A DNA stretch of 64,000 bases from Streptomyces lavendofoliae (lineage in GTDB: Bacteria; Actinomycetota; Actinomycetes; Streptomycetales; Streptomycetaceae): assembly GCF_014649735.1 (NCBI RefSeq), contig NZ_BMTP01000005.1, positions 248,001 to 312,000 of the forward strand, read 5' to 3'. The notes beneath the pieces are model-generated. The model had not been told where the DNA came from, did not search any database, and worked only from the letters and a program-made list of their open reading frames with translations. Shown piece by piece: positions 24,975 through 35,220 of the stretch; the first letter of the stretch is position 1; each line of letters opens with the position of its first letter. The position numbers and the translations under genes are program-made.

Positions 24975-26414
24975 GTGACCCGGATCGTGATCATCGGTGG
25001 CGGACCCGGCGGATACGAGGCGGCCCTGGTGGGCGCCCAGCTCGGCGCGGAGGTGACCGTCGTCGACACCGACGGCCTCGGCGGAGCTTCCGTCCTGACC
25101 GACTGCGTACCCTCCAAGACCCTGATCGCGACGGCCGAGGTGATGACCACCTTCGACTCCTCCCACGAGGAGCTCGGCATCATCGTCGCGGACGACACCC
25201 CGCACCTCGAGCAGGCCGCCCGCATCGTCGGCGTCGACCTCGGCAAGGTCAACCGGCGGGTGAAGCGGCTCGCCCTCGCCCAGTCGCACGACATCACCGC
25301 CTCCGTCACGCGGGCGGGCGCGCGGGTGCTGCGCGGCCGGGGCCGGCTCGACGGCCGCCAGGCCATGGACGGCTCCCGCCAGGTGATCGTCACGGCCGCC
25401 GACGGCAGCGAGGAGACGCTCACCGCCGACGCCGTGCTGGTCGCGACCGGCGGTCACCCGCGCGAGATCCCCGACGCCCTGCCGGACGGCGAGCGCATCC
25501 TCAACTGGACCCAGGTGTACGACCTGGACGAGCTCCCCGAGGAGCTCATCGTGGTCGGTTCCGGTGTCACGGGAGCCGAGTTCGCCGGCGCCTACCAGGC
25601 GCTGGGCTCCCGGGTCACCCTGGTCTCGTCGCGCGACCGCGTGCTGCCGGGTGAGGACCCGGACGCGGCGGCCGTCCTGGAGGACGTCTTCCGGCGCCGC
25701 GGCATGAACGTCATGGCCCGCTCCCGGGCGCAGTCCGCCAAGCGCGTCGGGGACCGGGTGGAGGTCACGCTCGCCGACGGCCGGGTGATCTCCGGTACGC
25801 ACTGCCTGATGGCCGTGGGCGCCATCCCGAACACCGCGGGCATGGGGCTGGAGGAGGCCGGCGTACGGCTCAGGGACTCCGGCCACATCTGGACCGACAA
25901 GGTCTCGCGCACCTCCGCGCCGGGCGTGTACGCGGCCGGTGACGTGACGGGCGTCTTCGCCCTGGCGTCGGTCGCCGCCATGCAGGGCCGTATCGCGATG
26001 TACCACTTCCTCGGGGACGCGGTGACCCCGCTGAACCTGAAGACGGTCTCCTCGAACGTGTTCACCGACCCGGAGATCGCCACGGTCGGCTACACGCAGG
26101 CGGACGTCGACGCGGGCAAGATCGACGCGCGCTGTGTGAAGCTGCCGCTGCTGCGCAACCCGCGCGCGAAGATGCAGGGCATCCGGGACGGCTTCGTCAA
26201 GATCTTCTGCCGTCCGGGCACCGGCATCGTGGTCGGCGGCTGTGTCGTCGCGCCGCGCGCCAGCGAGCTGATCCACCCCATCTCGATCGCGGTCGACAAC
26301 AACCTGACGGTCGAACAGATCGCAAACGCCTTCACGGTGTACCCGTCCCTGTCGGGCTCGATCGCCGAGGTGGCACGACAGTTGCACACCCGGAAGGCGT
26401 CCGCCGAGGCGTAG
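24975..26414 (+). CDS. NAD(P)H-quinone reductase of the Lpd flavoprotein family (LpdA-like)
   Basis: 479 aa from GTG 24975. FAD site is RIVIIGGGPGGYEAA; NAD(P) site is LIVVGSGVTGAEFAGAYQALG; the second FAD motif is TSAPGVYAAGDV; and the dimerisation domain begins at about residue 345. The disulfide motif of dihydrolipoamide dehydrogenase (CxxxxC) is broken: the first Cys is Ser39 and only Cys44 remains (SVLTDCVPSK). This matches mycobacterial LpdA (Rv3303c), a quinone reductase, so lipoamide activity is not expected. Confidence 0.9.
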   Translation: MTRIVIIGGGPGGYEAALVGAQLGAEVTVVDTDGLGGASVLTDCVPSKTLIATAEVMTTFDSSHEELGIIVADDTPHLEQAARIVGVDLGKVNRRVKRLALAQSHDITASVTRAGARVLRGRGRLDGRQAMDGSRQVIVTAADGSEETLTADAVLVATGGHPREIPDALPDGERILNWTQVYDLDELPEELIVVGSGVTGAEFAGAYQALGSRVTLVSSRDRVLPGEDPDAAAVLEDVFRRRGMNVMARSRAQSAKRVGDRVEVTLADGRVISGTHCLMAVGAIPNTAGMGLEEAGVRLRDSGHIWTDKVSRTSAPGVYAAGDVTGVFALASVAAMQGRIAMYHFLGDAVTPLNLKTVSSNVFTDPEIATVGYTQADVDAGKIDARCVKLPLLRNPRAKMQGIRDGFVKIFCRPGTGIVVGGCVVAPRASELIHPISIAVDNNLTVEQIANAFTVYPSLSGSIAEVARQLHTRKASAEA

Positions 26415-26492
26415 CCCGGCCCCGGGGCTGGGACAACACCCGGCAACTCCCGGCAAGTCGGGACATCGATCAATCAAGGAACGTTCCCGGAC

Positions 26493-26520
26493 GGGCCCGC
26501 CTATACCACCTGGCGGGCCC
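26493..26520 (+). terminator. Terminator after quinone reductase gene
   Basis: 9-bp arms GGGCCCGCC / GGCGGGCCC with a 10-nt loop, 80 bases past the stop. Confidence 0.7.
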
Positions 26521-26579
26521 CTCTGTTCGCAACTTCGCGTAATAGGCGCATACCGCTGCAAAGAAACGGTCGCTGGCGT

Positions 26580-26592
26580 TACTGTCAGTTTC
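26580..26592 (+). promoter_or_regulatory. Promoter of DeoR-family gene, leaderless type
   Basis: -10 TACTGT at 26580-26585, then seven bases and the GTG start at 26593; no Shine-Dalgarno is present. Confidence 0.5.
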
Positions 26593-27573
26593 GTGTTCGC
26601 TGCAGAACGTCGTCAGTTGATCCTTGAAATGGTGCGCGCCAATGGGGCGGTATCGCTCCGGGAGCTCGCCCGCGTCGTCCAGACCTCCGAAGTGACCGTA
26701 CGGCGTGACGTGCGGGCACTGGAGGCAGAAGGACTCCTCGACCGCCGGCACGGCGGTGCGGTGCTGCCGGGCGGTTTTACGCGAGAGTCCGGCTTCCCGC
26801 AGAAATCCCATCTCGCGACCGCCGAGAAGACGGCCATCGCCGACGTGGCCGCCGGTCTCGTCGACGAGGGCGAGGCCATCGTGGTCGGCGCCGGCACCAC
26901 CACGCAGGAACTGGCCCGCCGGCTCGCCCGCGTCCCCGGGCTGACCGTCGTCACCAACTCGCTGCTCGTCGCCCAGGCCCTGGCCCACGCCAACCGGGTG
27001 GAGGTCGTCATGACCGGCGGCACCCTGCGCGGGTCCAACTACGCGCTGGTGGGGAGCGGGGCCGAGCAGTCCCTCCAGGGGTTGCGCGTCTCCCGGGCGT
27101 TCCTGTCCGGGAGCGGGCTCACCGCCGAGCGCGGCCTGTCCACGTCCAACATGCTCTCCGCGAGCGTCGACCGGGCGCTGGTGCAGGCGGCGGCGGAGGT
27201 GGTGGTGCTGGCCGACCACACCAAGCTCGGTACGGACACCATGTTCCAGACCGTGCCGACGGACCTGATCACCCGGCTGGTCACCGACGAGCCGCCCGTC
27301 CACGACGACCGGGCGGGCACCGAGCTCCAGGCCCTGGCCGACCAGGGCGTTCAGATCACGGTGGCCGGTCCGGCCGCCGGCGCCTCGAGCGCGTCCGGCG
27401 CGTCCGGGTCCGAGGGCGCCCCGCCCCCGGGCCGGCAGGGTCGCAGGGACGTTCCGCTGCCGGGCCAGCGCGGCCGCCACCCGGGCGGCCCGCAACTGCG
27501 CAGCGCGTCCCTGTCCGGTGACGGCCAGCCCCCGGAGCGCGGCGCACGCGTGGCGGACCTCCGCCGCCGCTGA
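26593..27573 (+). CDS. DeoR/GlpR-family transcriptional regulator with an extra C-terminal tail
   Basis: 326 aa from GTG 26593. Winged helix-turn-helix at residues 3-57 (RRQLILEMVRANGAVSLRELARVVQTSEVTVRRDVRALEAEGLL). The sugar-phosphate-sensing DeoRC domain is at about 75-235 (GAGTTTQELARRLA, TGGTLRGSNYALVG, ADHTKLGTD). Residues from about 258 on (after VQITVAGP) are Gly/Ser/Pro/Arg-rich and not part of the family fold. It could control sugar-phosphate or nucleoside genes nearby, but no CTACGCGCGTAG copy lies at its own promoter, so a link to that operator is unproven. Confidence 0.88.
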   Translation: MFAAERRQLILEMVRANGAVSLRELARVVQTSEVTVRRDVRALEAEGLLDRRHGGAVLPGGFTRESGFPQKSHLATAEKTAIADVAAGLVDEGEAIVVGAGTTTQELARRLARVPGLTVVTNSLLVAQALAHANRVEVVMTGGTLRGSNYALVGSGAEQSLQGLRVSRAFLSGSGLTAERGLSTSNMLSASVDRALVQAAAEVVVLADHTKLGTDTMFQTVPTDLITRLVTDEPPVHDDRAGTELQALADQGVQITVAGPAAGASSASGASGSEGAPPPGRQGRRDVPLPGQRGRHPGGPQLRSASLSGDGQPPERGARVADLRRR

Positions 27574-27736
27574 CGGGTCGGCCCCGTCGTCCGGGCCGGC
27601 CCCCTGGCGGGGCGGGCCCGGTGTGGAGGGCCGAGCCGCCGATGGCTGTCCCGTCGTACGGGCCGAGCCCCTGACGGGCCTCTCGGGCGGAACGCACCCG
27701 CCGCCGGGGCGGGCCGAACCCGCGACCGGCGGGCCC

Positions 27737-27763
27737 GTCCGGGCGGGGCGTACCCGCCCGGAC
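27737..27763. terminator. Bidirectional terminator between DeoR and TetR genes
   Basis: 11-bp perfect arms GTCCGGGCGGG / CCCGCCCGGAC with a 5-nt loop, between convergent genes. Confidence 0.8.
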
Positions 27764-27767
27764 GCCG

Positions 27768-28376
27768 TCAGGGCTGCAGGCCCCGCAGCGTCAGGGTGAG
27801 CAGGCGGTCGGCCAGCTCCGGATCGTCCGGGGACTGCTCGGCGGCCAGGGCGATCGCGTTGGTGAGCTGCATCAGGTCGCCGATCGACACGTCCGCGCGT
27901 ACCGCGCCCGCCTCCTGGGCGCGTACCAGCAGCCGCTCGCCCGCCGTGCGCATCGGCGTGCTGCACTGCGACAGGGCCGAAGTGGCGTCGTGGGACGCCG
28001 ACATGAGCGCCCGGGCGAGACCCCGGTACTCGCCCGCGTGCGTGACGATGGCCCGCAGCCACTCCACCAGCGCCGTGCACGGCTGCTCCGCGCCCACCAG
28101 GTCGCGGGACCGTTCCAGCAGCGTGTGGAGCGCGTCCTGGAAGACGGCGTTCATCAGTGCGTGCCGGTTGGGGAAGTGCCGGTACAGCGTGCCGATGCCC
28201 ACTCCGGCGCGGCGCGCGATGTCCTCCAGCGACGCGTCGGTGCCGTGCTCCGCGAACGCGGCGCGGGCCTCGGCCAGGAGCCGCTCGTGGTTGCGGCGGG
28301 CGTCGGCGCGCATGGGGCGCGGCGCACCCGGCGTTCCGCCCGCCGCCGTCCCGCTCGCCGCCGTGCTCGTCGCCAT
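27768..28376 (-). CDS. TetR-family transcriptional regulator
   Basis: 202 aa from ATG 28376, with GGAGG nine bases upstream; a shorter start at 28313 lacks a ribosome site. N-terminal 20 residues are Ala/Gly-rich. The helix-turn-helix is at about 38-70 (AEHGTDASLEDIARRAGVGIGTLYRHFPNRHALMNAVF). The C-terminal ligand domain has no recognised ligand (LVEWLRAIVTHAGEYRGLARALM). No divergent neighbour identifies its target. Confidence 0.9.
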   Translation of the reverse strand: MATSTAASGTAAGGTPGAPRPMRADARRNHERLLAEARAAFAEHGTDASLEDIARRAGVGIGTLYRHFPNRHALMNAVFQDALHTLLERSRDLVGAEQPCTALVEWLRAIVTHAGEYRGLARALMSASHDATSALSQCSTPMRTAGERLLVRAQEAGAVRADVSIGDLMQLTNAIALAAEQSPDDPELADRLLTLTLRGLQP

Positions 28377-28437
28377 CGCGCCCGTCCTCCCTCGCAGCCC
28401 CGCCTCCGTATCCAGGATGCCATCGCGCACATGGCGA

Positions 28438-28468
28438 GGGGCCCGCCGGACAGCTGCCGGCGGGCCCC
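28438..28468 (-). terminator. Terminator after accA2
   Basis: 12-bp perfect arms GGGGCCCGCCGG / CCGGCGGGCCCC with a 7-nt loop, just past the accA2 stop on the minus strand. Confidence 0.8.
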
Positions 28469-28482
28469 CGTGGTGAGGTGTG

Positions 28483-30237
28483 TCAGTCCTTGATCTCGCA
28501 GATCGCGGCGCCGGACGTCACCGACGCGCCGACCTCCGCCGACAGACCCTTGATCGTGCCGGCCCGGTGGGCGTTGAGCGGCTGCTCCATCTTCATCGCC
28601 TCCAGGACGACGACGAGGTCGCCCTCCTGGACCTCCTGACCCTCCTCGACCGCGACCTTGACGATCGTGCCCTGCATCGGGGAGGCGAGCGTGTCGCCCG
28701 AGGCGGCGGACCCGGCCTTCTTGGCGGCGCGGCGCTTGGGCTTGGCGCCGGCGGCGAGGCCGGTGCGGGCCAGGCTCATCCCGAGCGACGACGGCAGGGA
28801 GACCTCCAGGCGCTTGCCCCCGACCTCGACGACGACGGTCTCGCGGCCCGACTCGTCCTCCGCCTCGGCCTCGGCCGGCGCGGCGAACGGCTTGATCTCG
28901 TTGACGAACTCCGTCTCGATCCAGCGGGTGTGGACGCGGAAGGGGTCGGCGGTGAACGCCGGGTCGACGACGACCGCGCGGTGGAAGGGGATGGCGGTGG
29001 CCATGCCCTCGACCTGGAACTCGGCCAGGGCTCGCGCGGCCCGCTGCAGCGCCTGCTCACGGGTGGCACCCGTGATGATCAGCTTGGCGAGCAGGGAGTC
29101 CCAGGCCGGGCCGATGACGCTGCCGGACTCCACGCCCGCGTCCAGCCGGACGCCCGGGCCGGTGGGCGGGGAGAAGCTGGTGACGGTGCCCGGGGCGGGC
29201 AGGAAGTTGCGGCCCGGGTCCTCGCCGTTGATCCGGAACTCGAAGGAGTGACCGCGCACCGGCGGGTCGTCGTAGCCGAGCTCCTCGCCGTCGGCGATGC
29301 GGAACATCTCCCGCACCAGGTCGATGCCGGTGACCTCCTCGGTCACCGGGTGCTCGACCTGCAGACGGGTGTTGACCTCCAGGAAGGAGATCGTGCCGTC
29401 GGTGCCGACGAGGAACTCCACGGTGCCGGCGCCGACGTAGCCGGCCTCCTTGAGGATGGCCTTGGACGCGGCGTACAGCTCCGCGTTCTGCTCGGCGGTC
29501 AGGAACGGCGCCGGGGCCTCCTCGACCAGCTTCTGGTGGCGGCGCTGGAGCGAGCAGTCACGCGTGGAGACGACCACGACGTTGCCGTGCTTGTCGGCCA
29601 GGCACTGGGTCTCCACGTGCCGGGGCCTGTCGAGATAGCGCTCGACGAAGCACTCGCCCCGGCCGAACGCGGCGACCGCCTCGCGCACGGCGGAGTCGTA
29701 CAGCTCCGGCACCTCTTCGAGGGTGCGGGCGACCTTCAGGCCGCGACCGCCGCCACCGAAGGCGGCCTTGATGGCGATCGGCAGGCCGTGCTCCCGGGCG
29801 AAGGCGACGACCTCGTCGGCCCCGGAGACCGGGTCGGGCGTGCCGGCGACCAGCGGCGCGCCGGCGCGCTGGGCGATGTGACGGGCGGCGACCTTGTCAC
29901 CGAGGTCGCGGATGGCCTGCGGCGGCGGGCCGATCCAGGTCAGCCCGGCGTCGATGACGGCCTGGGCGAACTCCGCGTTCTCGGACAGGAACCCGTAACC
30001 CGGGTGGATGGCGTCCGCACCGGAATCCGCCGCGGCCTGCAGCACCTTGGCCATGTCCAGGTAACTGGCGGCCGGGGTGTCACCGCCCAGGGCGAACGCC
30101 TCGTCGGCCGCACGGACGTGCAGGGCGTCCCGGTCCGGATCGGCGTAGACGGCTACGCTCTGGATCCCGGCGTCCCGGCAGGCACGGGCGACACGGACAG
30201 CGATTTCGCCACGGTTGGCGATGAGCACCTTGCGCAC
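28483..30237 (-). CDS. accA2: Acyl-CoA carboxylase alpha subunit (biotin carboxylase and carrier)
   Basis: Carboxylates its own biotin for transfer by PccB or AccB, supplying methylmalonyl-CoA or malonyl-CoA. 584 aa from GTG 30237, with GGAGG nine bases upstream. Biotin carboxylase domain is 1-450 ([48 protein letters not shown] for [17 protein letters not shown]). The carrier domain is at the C-terminus, with the biotinylated Lys in EAMKMEQPL. Fits AccA2 of S. coelicolor. Beta and epsilon subunits and the biotin ligase follow within 6 kb. Confidence 0.95.
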   Translation of the reverse strand: MRKVLIANRGEIAVRVARACRDAGIQSVAVYADPDRDALHVRAADEAFALGGDTPAASYLDMAKVLQAAADSGADAIHPGYGFLSENAEFAQAVIDAGLTWIGPPPQAIRDLGDKVAARHIAQRAGAPLVAGTPDPVSGADEVVAFAREHGLPIAIKAAFGGGGRGLKVARTLEEVPELYDSAVREAVAAFGRGECFVERYLDRPRHVETQCLADKHGNVVVVSTRDCSLQRRHQKLVEEAPAPFLTAEQNAELYAASKAILKEAGYVGAGTVEFLVGTDGTISFLEVNTRLQVEHPVTEEVTGIDLVREMFRIADGEELGYDDPPVRGHSFEFRINGEDPGRNFLPAPGTVTSFSPPTGPGVRLDAGVESGSVIGPAWDSLLAKLIITGATREQALQRAARALAEFQVEGMATAIPFHRAVVVDPAFTADPFRVHTRWIETEFVNEIKPFAAPAEAEAEDESGRETVVVEVGGKRLEVSLPSSLGMSLARTGLAAGAKPKRRAAKKAGSAASGDTLASPMQGTIVKVAVEEGQEVQEGDLVVVLEAMKMEQPLNAHRAGTIKGLSAEVGASVTSGAAICEIKD

Positions 30238-30594
30238 GATGGCTCCCTCCTTGAAACAAGCTGAGTTTAGGGACAGCCGACACGGCGTTTCGACCCGTCC
30301 CCAATGGTGAGCTTGCCCACACGGAGCGTGATTCGAGGCGTAGTGGAGTCGTTAAATCCCTTGTCGCACCACGTTACGCAGGGCTTCTTGCCGGAACAGT
30401 AACCCGCCGGTGTGGTCAAGGTCTCTGTCTTGCGGGTCAGCGCGGCATCCCGTTTCTTTGTGGAGTCCCTACGAATGGGCGAATGATTCTTTGCCGCCCT
30501 GCCGGAACCCTTGTCCCGAGGTTTACCAGTCAGTAGCCTGCGCGCTGTCGTCCGTACCGACTCGTCGCGGCAGGTAACAGGCAGGGGAGCGCCC
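30238..30594. promoter_or_regulatory. Lower-GC divergent promoter region between accA2 and the membrane-protein gene
   Basis: 357 bases without a gene, visibly less GC-rich than the surroundings. A good promoter for the plus-strand gene is TTGTCC (30511-30516), 17-bp spacer, TAGCCT (30534-30539), leaving a 5' leader of about 50 bases. The accA2 side should hold its promoter, but I cannot pick one with confidence. No clear operator palindrome was found. Confidence 0.5.
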
Positions 30595-31038
30595 ATGGTG
30601 GCCCGCAGACCGACAGCTCTGGCGGCCGGGATCGTGCTGGTCCTGGAGGCGGTGGGGCTGGTGCTGTTGCACATCGTGCTGGCGAAGCTCCTTGCCGGTC
30701 AGCGGATGTCGCTGGATGGACTGGACCCGGACCTGATGGTCACCGCCACCTGGGTCATGGGCGCGGTCCTGGGCGCCTATGTGGCGCTCTGCGGGGTGCT
30801 GCTGGTGCTCCTGGGGGTGCGTGACCGCCCGCCGGGGCGGGCCGTGCGTCTCCTGCTGATCTCCTGCGCGATCACGCACGGCGTGCTGGGCGCGCTGACG
30901 GTGGGGCTGGTCGGCTGGGCGGCGTTCGCTTACATGATGGTCGTGCTGGGCCTGATCGTCGCGTCGCTGGTGCTGTACGCGCCGGAGTCCCCGGAGCCGG
31001 CGCCGCCCGCGGGGCGGGGCGGCGTGGCGGCGGCGTGA
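30595..31038 (+). CDS. Four-helix membrane protein, unknown function
   Basis: 147 aa from ATG 30595, behind AGGGGAGC. Four predicted transmembrane helices (ALAAGIVLVLEAVGLVLLHI, TWVMGAVLGAYVALCGVLLVLLG, VRLLLISCAITHGVLGALTVGLVG, AFAYMMVVLGLIVASLVLY) and an acidic-Pro-rich tail. No conserved enzyme motif. Conserved next to accA2 in streptomycetes, as I recall. It ends 12 bases before the convergent Maf gene. Confidence 0.8.
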   Translation: MVARRPTALAAGIVLVLEAVGLVLLHIVLAKLLAGQRMSLDGLDPDLMVTATWVMGAVLGAYVALCGVLLVLLGVRDRPPGRAVRLLLISCAITHGVLGALTVGLVGWAAFAYMMVVLGLIVASLVLYAPESPEPAPPAGRGGVAAA

Positions 31039-31050
31039 GGGGGCGGCGGG

Positions 31051-31668
31051 TCAGTCCCACAGGTCGGTGATCGCGACGCCCAGTTCGCCGAGCAGGCGGC
31101 GCAGCAGCGGTAGCGACAGGCCGATCACATTGCCCGGGTCGCCGTCGATGCCTTCGATGAACGGGGCGGAGCGGCCGTCCAGCGTGAAGGCGCCCGCCAC
31201 GTGGAGGGGTTCACCGCTGGCGACGTACGCCGCGATCTCCTCGTCCGTCGGGTCGCCGAAGCGGACCAGGGTGGAGGCGGTCGCGGAGGCGTACCGCTTG
31301 GCGGTGGTGTCGTAGACGCAGTGGCCGGTCTGGAGGATGCCGGCGCGCCCGCGCATCGCCTTCCAGCGCGCGGTGGCCTCCTCGGCGTCCGCGGGCTTGC
31401 CGAGGGCCTGCTTGTCCAGTTCCAGCACCGAGTCGCAGCCGATCACCAGCGCGCCGCTCGCCTCGGGCCTGGCGGCCACGTGGGCGGCCTTGGCCTCGGC
31501 GAGGGCGAGGGCCAGCTCGGCCGGGGTGGGGGCGGTGAATCTGTCCTCGTCGACCCCGCTGACGATCACCTCGGGGGCGAGTCCGGCCTGGCGCAGCAGA
31601 CCGAGGCGGGCGGGGGACTGGGAGGCCAGGACGAGGCGGCGGCGCTGAGCGGCAGTCATGGGCGCCAT
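31051..31668 (-). CDS. Maf-family nucleoside triphosphate pyrophosphatase
   Basis: Hydrolyses non-canonical or modified NTPs to NMP and pyrophosphate. 205 aa from ATG 31668 (ATG 31659 also possible). The Maf signature is [18 protein letters not shown], followed by [40 protein letters not shown] and the C-terminal [20 protein letters not shown]. Located between the mmpB gene and the accA2 side, as in S. coelicolor. Confidence 0.93.
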   Translation of the reverse strand: MAPMTAAQRRRLVLASQSPARLGLLRQAGLAPEVIVSGVDEDRFTAPTPAELALALAEAKAAHVAARPEASGALVIGCDSVLELDKQALGKPADAEEATARWKAMRGRAGILQTGHCVYDTTAKRYASATASTLVRFGDPTDEEIAAYVASGEPLHVAGAFTLDGRSAPFIEGIDGDPGNVIGLSLPLLRRLLGELGVAITDLWD

Positions 31669-31717
31669 CGTACGGAAGGCGCCCCGGTGGCCGGGGCCTT
31701 CGCCCGGCCGGGGCGGG

Positions 31718-31846
31718 TCAGTGCAGGCCCACCGCGAACATCGCCAGCACCATCGCGAGGGCCAGCACGATCCCCGCGCGGCGCAGCATCGCCTGCATGT
31801 CGCGCATCTCCTCGGGGGGCTCGTTCTCGGGATCGGACCACAGCAT
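31718..31846 (-). CDS. mmpB: Morphogenic membrane protein MmpB
   Basis: 42 aa, single transmembrane helix, starting at ATG 31846 with AGGA nearby. The acidic N-terminal part [20 protein letters not shown] precedes a hydrophobic segment ([18 protein letters not shown]). It matches the small streptomycete membrane protein required for normal morphology, encoded beside the pccB/pccE genes. A 26-bp perfect palindrome lies 30 bases upstream of its start. Confidence 0.85.
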   Translation of the reverse strand: MLWSDPENEPPEEMRDMQAMLRRAGIVLALAMVLAMFAVGLH

Positions 31847-31875
31847 TCCTCGATCCTGCGGGCCCCGTCCGTCCG

Positions 31876-31901
31876 GCGCCTGAGTACGCGTACTCAGGCG
31901 C
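31876..31901. repeat. 26-bp perfect palindrome upstream of mmpB
   Basis: Each 13-bp half reads GCGCCTGAGTACG from its own strand, with no spacer. It could be a dimeric regulator site or a hairpin in a pccB-pccE-mmpB transcript. Confidence 0.75.
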
Positions 31902-31920
31902 AGGGGTGCTTCGGGACTAG

Positions 31921-32321
31921 GCCGTGTCTTGTGGATCGGGCCGGATCGGGGAGCGGGGTCCGGTGCGTGCGGATGCGAGGCGGAGGAGGGAGCCACTGCG
32001 GAGCATGGGCGACCGACGACAACGCCGCGGACGCGCGTGCCGGGGCACGCGAGCCCGGCGAGATCCGAAAGACGCGCCCTGGTCCGGGGCGGCGAGGGCC
32101 CGGGCCCCGGCCGGCCGCGCGCGCCGCGACGGCCCGCTCGGCGCGGCGCCGTCGCCGGACCGACCGGCGCCGGACGCCGCCCGTGCGTACGACGACGGCC
32201 TCCGGCCGGGGAAGACGCGGGACATCGCGTCACGGCGGAGGCCGTCGTCCGTCGTACCGGTGCTCCGGCGCGTGCCCTCACCTCTCGCCGGGCTCGCGTC
32301 GCCCGGCGGGAAGGACACGCC
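31921..32321. mobile_element. MITE-like insertion with CTAG target duplication
   Basis: A 401-bp segment bounded on both sides by CTAG (31917-31920 and 32322-32325). Its ends form imperfect inverted repeats: left GCCGTGTCTTG, right (reversed) GGCGTGTCCTT. Inside, 32187-32204 and 32236-32257 form a long hairpin. No transposase is encoded. End sequences and a CTAG target resemble IS5-family elements of streptomycetes. The right-hand CTAG contains the stop codon of pccE. Confidence 0.6.
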
Positions 32322-32531
32322 CTAGGCCGGCCAGTAGGAGCGCGCCCAGGACCGCGGGCCCGGGTGGGGGCGGTGCGTGTGGGCGATCCTCGCCGGGTCG
32401 GACCAGCCCTCGGGGACGCGCTCGGCGCCGTCCGAGGCCGCCGAGGCGGACGCGGCGGCGCGCGCCCGGACCACCGCGAGGGCGGCGGCCAGCTCCTCCG
32501 GGGTCGGATTGCCCCGCAGAACCTTGATCAT
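32322..32531 (-). CDS. pccE: Acyl-CoA carboxylase epsilon subunit
   Basis: Small stimulating subunit that joins alpha and beta subunits of the actinobacterial acyl-CoA carboxylase. 69 aa. The N-terminus MIKVLRGNPTPEELAAALAVV is the family signature, followed by an Ala-rich linker and a C-terminal part ending PRSWARSYWPA. It begins nine bases after pccB. Its TAG stop is part of the CTAG that borders the MITE-like element, so the insertion left the reading frame intact. Confidence 0.92.
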   Translation of the reverse strand: MIKVLRGNPTPEELAAALAVVRARAAASASAASDGAERVPEGWSDPARIAHTHRPHPGPRSWARSYWPA

Positions 32532-32540
32532 GGGGGCTCC

Positions 32541-34151
<1,611 letters not shown>

Positions 34152-34247
34152 CGGGATGGCGCTCCCTGCCTGGTCACGGGTTCGTTGGCTACTGACCCGT
34201 AGCGTATCGGCGGCGATACCGTTCGGCAGTGCGGTGTTTACCACACC

Positions 34248-34260
34248 TACGCTGGCTTGC
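34248..34260 (+). promoter_or_regulatory. birA promoter -10, leaderless type
   Basis: TACGCT at 34248-34253, then seven bases to the ATG at 34261, and no Shine-Dalgarno. Confidence 0.6.
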
Positions 34261-35112
34261 ATGACGCCCTCACTTGGTCCAGGGAGCCCCTGGTCGGACC
34301 TCGAACGACCGCCCCTGAACGCCCCCTCCCTGCGCCGCGCCCTCCTGCGCCCCGGCGGCCTGTGGACCTCCCTCGACATCGTGCCCGCCACCGGCTCCAC
34401 CAACTCCGACCTCTCCGCCCGCGCCGCCGCCCTTCCCGAGGGCGCCGTGCTGGTCGCCGAGGAGCAGACGGCCGGGCGGGGGCGGCTGGACCGCGTCTGG
34501 TCCGCGCCCGCCCGCTCCGGCCTGTTCTTCTCCGTCCTGCTCAAGCCGGACGTCCCCGTCGCCCGCCTGGCCTGGCTGCCGCTGCTCACCGGCGTCGCCG
34601 CCGCCACCGGCCTGGCGCGGGCCGCCGGTGTCGACATGGCGCTGAAGTGGCCCAACGACCTGATGGTGAAGGTCGGGGGAGAGGAGCGGAAGACCGGCGG
34701 CATCCTCGCCGAGCGCGCCGGCGACGACGGCGTCGTGGTGGGACTGGGCCTCAACGTCACGCTCCACGAGGAGGAGCTGCCCGTCCCCACCGCCGGCTCC
34801 CTCCTGCTCGCCGACGCGATCTCCACCGACCGCGACCCGCTGCTGCGCGCCGTCCTGCGCTCCCTGGAGAAGTGGTACGGCCGCTGGACCGCGGCCGGCG
34901 GCGACCCGGCGGCGTCCGGACTCCAGGAGGCGTACGCGGCGGGCTGCGCGACCCTCGGCCGTACCGTCCGCGCGGAACTGCCCGGCGACCGCACGCTCAC
35001 CGGTGAGGCGGTCGCCATCGACGGGGACGGCCGGCTGGTGGTGGCGCCGCCCGGCGGGGAGAGGGAGCCCGTGGGCGCGGGCGACGTGGTGCATCTGCGC
35101 CCGGTGGACTGA
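34261..35112 (+). CDS. birA: Biotin--[acetyl-CoA-carboxylase] ligase
   Basis: Attaches biotin to the carrier Lys of AccA2 and its paralogues. 283 aa. Ligase core: [33 protein letters not shown] (biotinoyl-AMP loop GRGR), [25 protein letters not shown] and [10 protein letters not shown]. The C-terminal SH3-like domain ends the protein. There is no N-terminal helix-turn-helix, so it is the monofunctional class I type. Its position opposite pccB links ligase and substrate. Start matches a leaderless promoter. Confidence 0.94.
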   Translation: MTPSLGPGSPWSDLERPPLNAPSLRRALLRPGGLWTSLDIVPATGSTNSDLSARAAALPEGAVLVAEEQTAGRGRLDRVWSAPARSGLFFSVLLKPDVPVARLAWLPLLTGVAAATGLARAAGVDMALKWPNDLMVKVGGEERKTGGILAERAGDDGVVVGLGLNVTLHEEELPVPTAGSLLLADAISTDRDPLLRAVLRSLEKWYGRWTAAGGDPAASGLQEAYAAGCATLGRTVRAELPGDRTLTGEAVAIDGDGRLVVAPPGGEREPVGAGDVVHLRPVD

Positions 35113-35220
35113 CGCGCTGGGCCGTGGGGACGTGAGCCAGGGCACACCTGCCGTATCGTGGACGACGATCCAGCTACAGATCGGCAGGACAGTGCGCAGG
35201 GAACGGGCAGGAGGCGGCCG

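Noticed and set aside
23550..26561. 1003-codon minus-strand frame across PNP and the quinone reductase
   Set aside because: Low-complexity translation overlapping two clear genes in other frames; an artefact of GC-rich third positions.
26521..26592. Search for a CTACGCGCGTAG copy at the DeoR-family promoter
   Set aside because: Only CGCGTAATAGGCGCATA-like sequence is present, not the palindrome, so autoregulation through that site is not supported.
31924..32325. 133-codon frame inside the MITE-like element
   Set aside because: Arg/Ala/Pro-rich with no transposase motif; several overlapping frames are equally open there.
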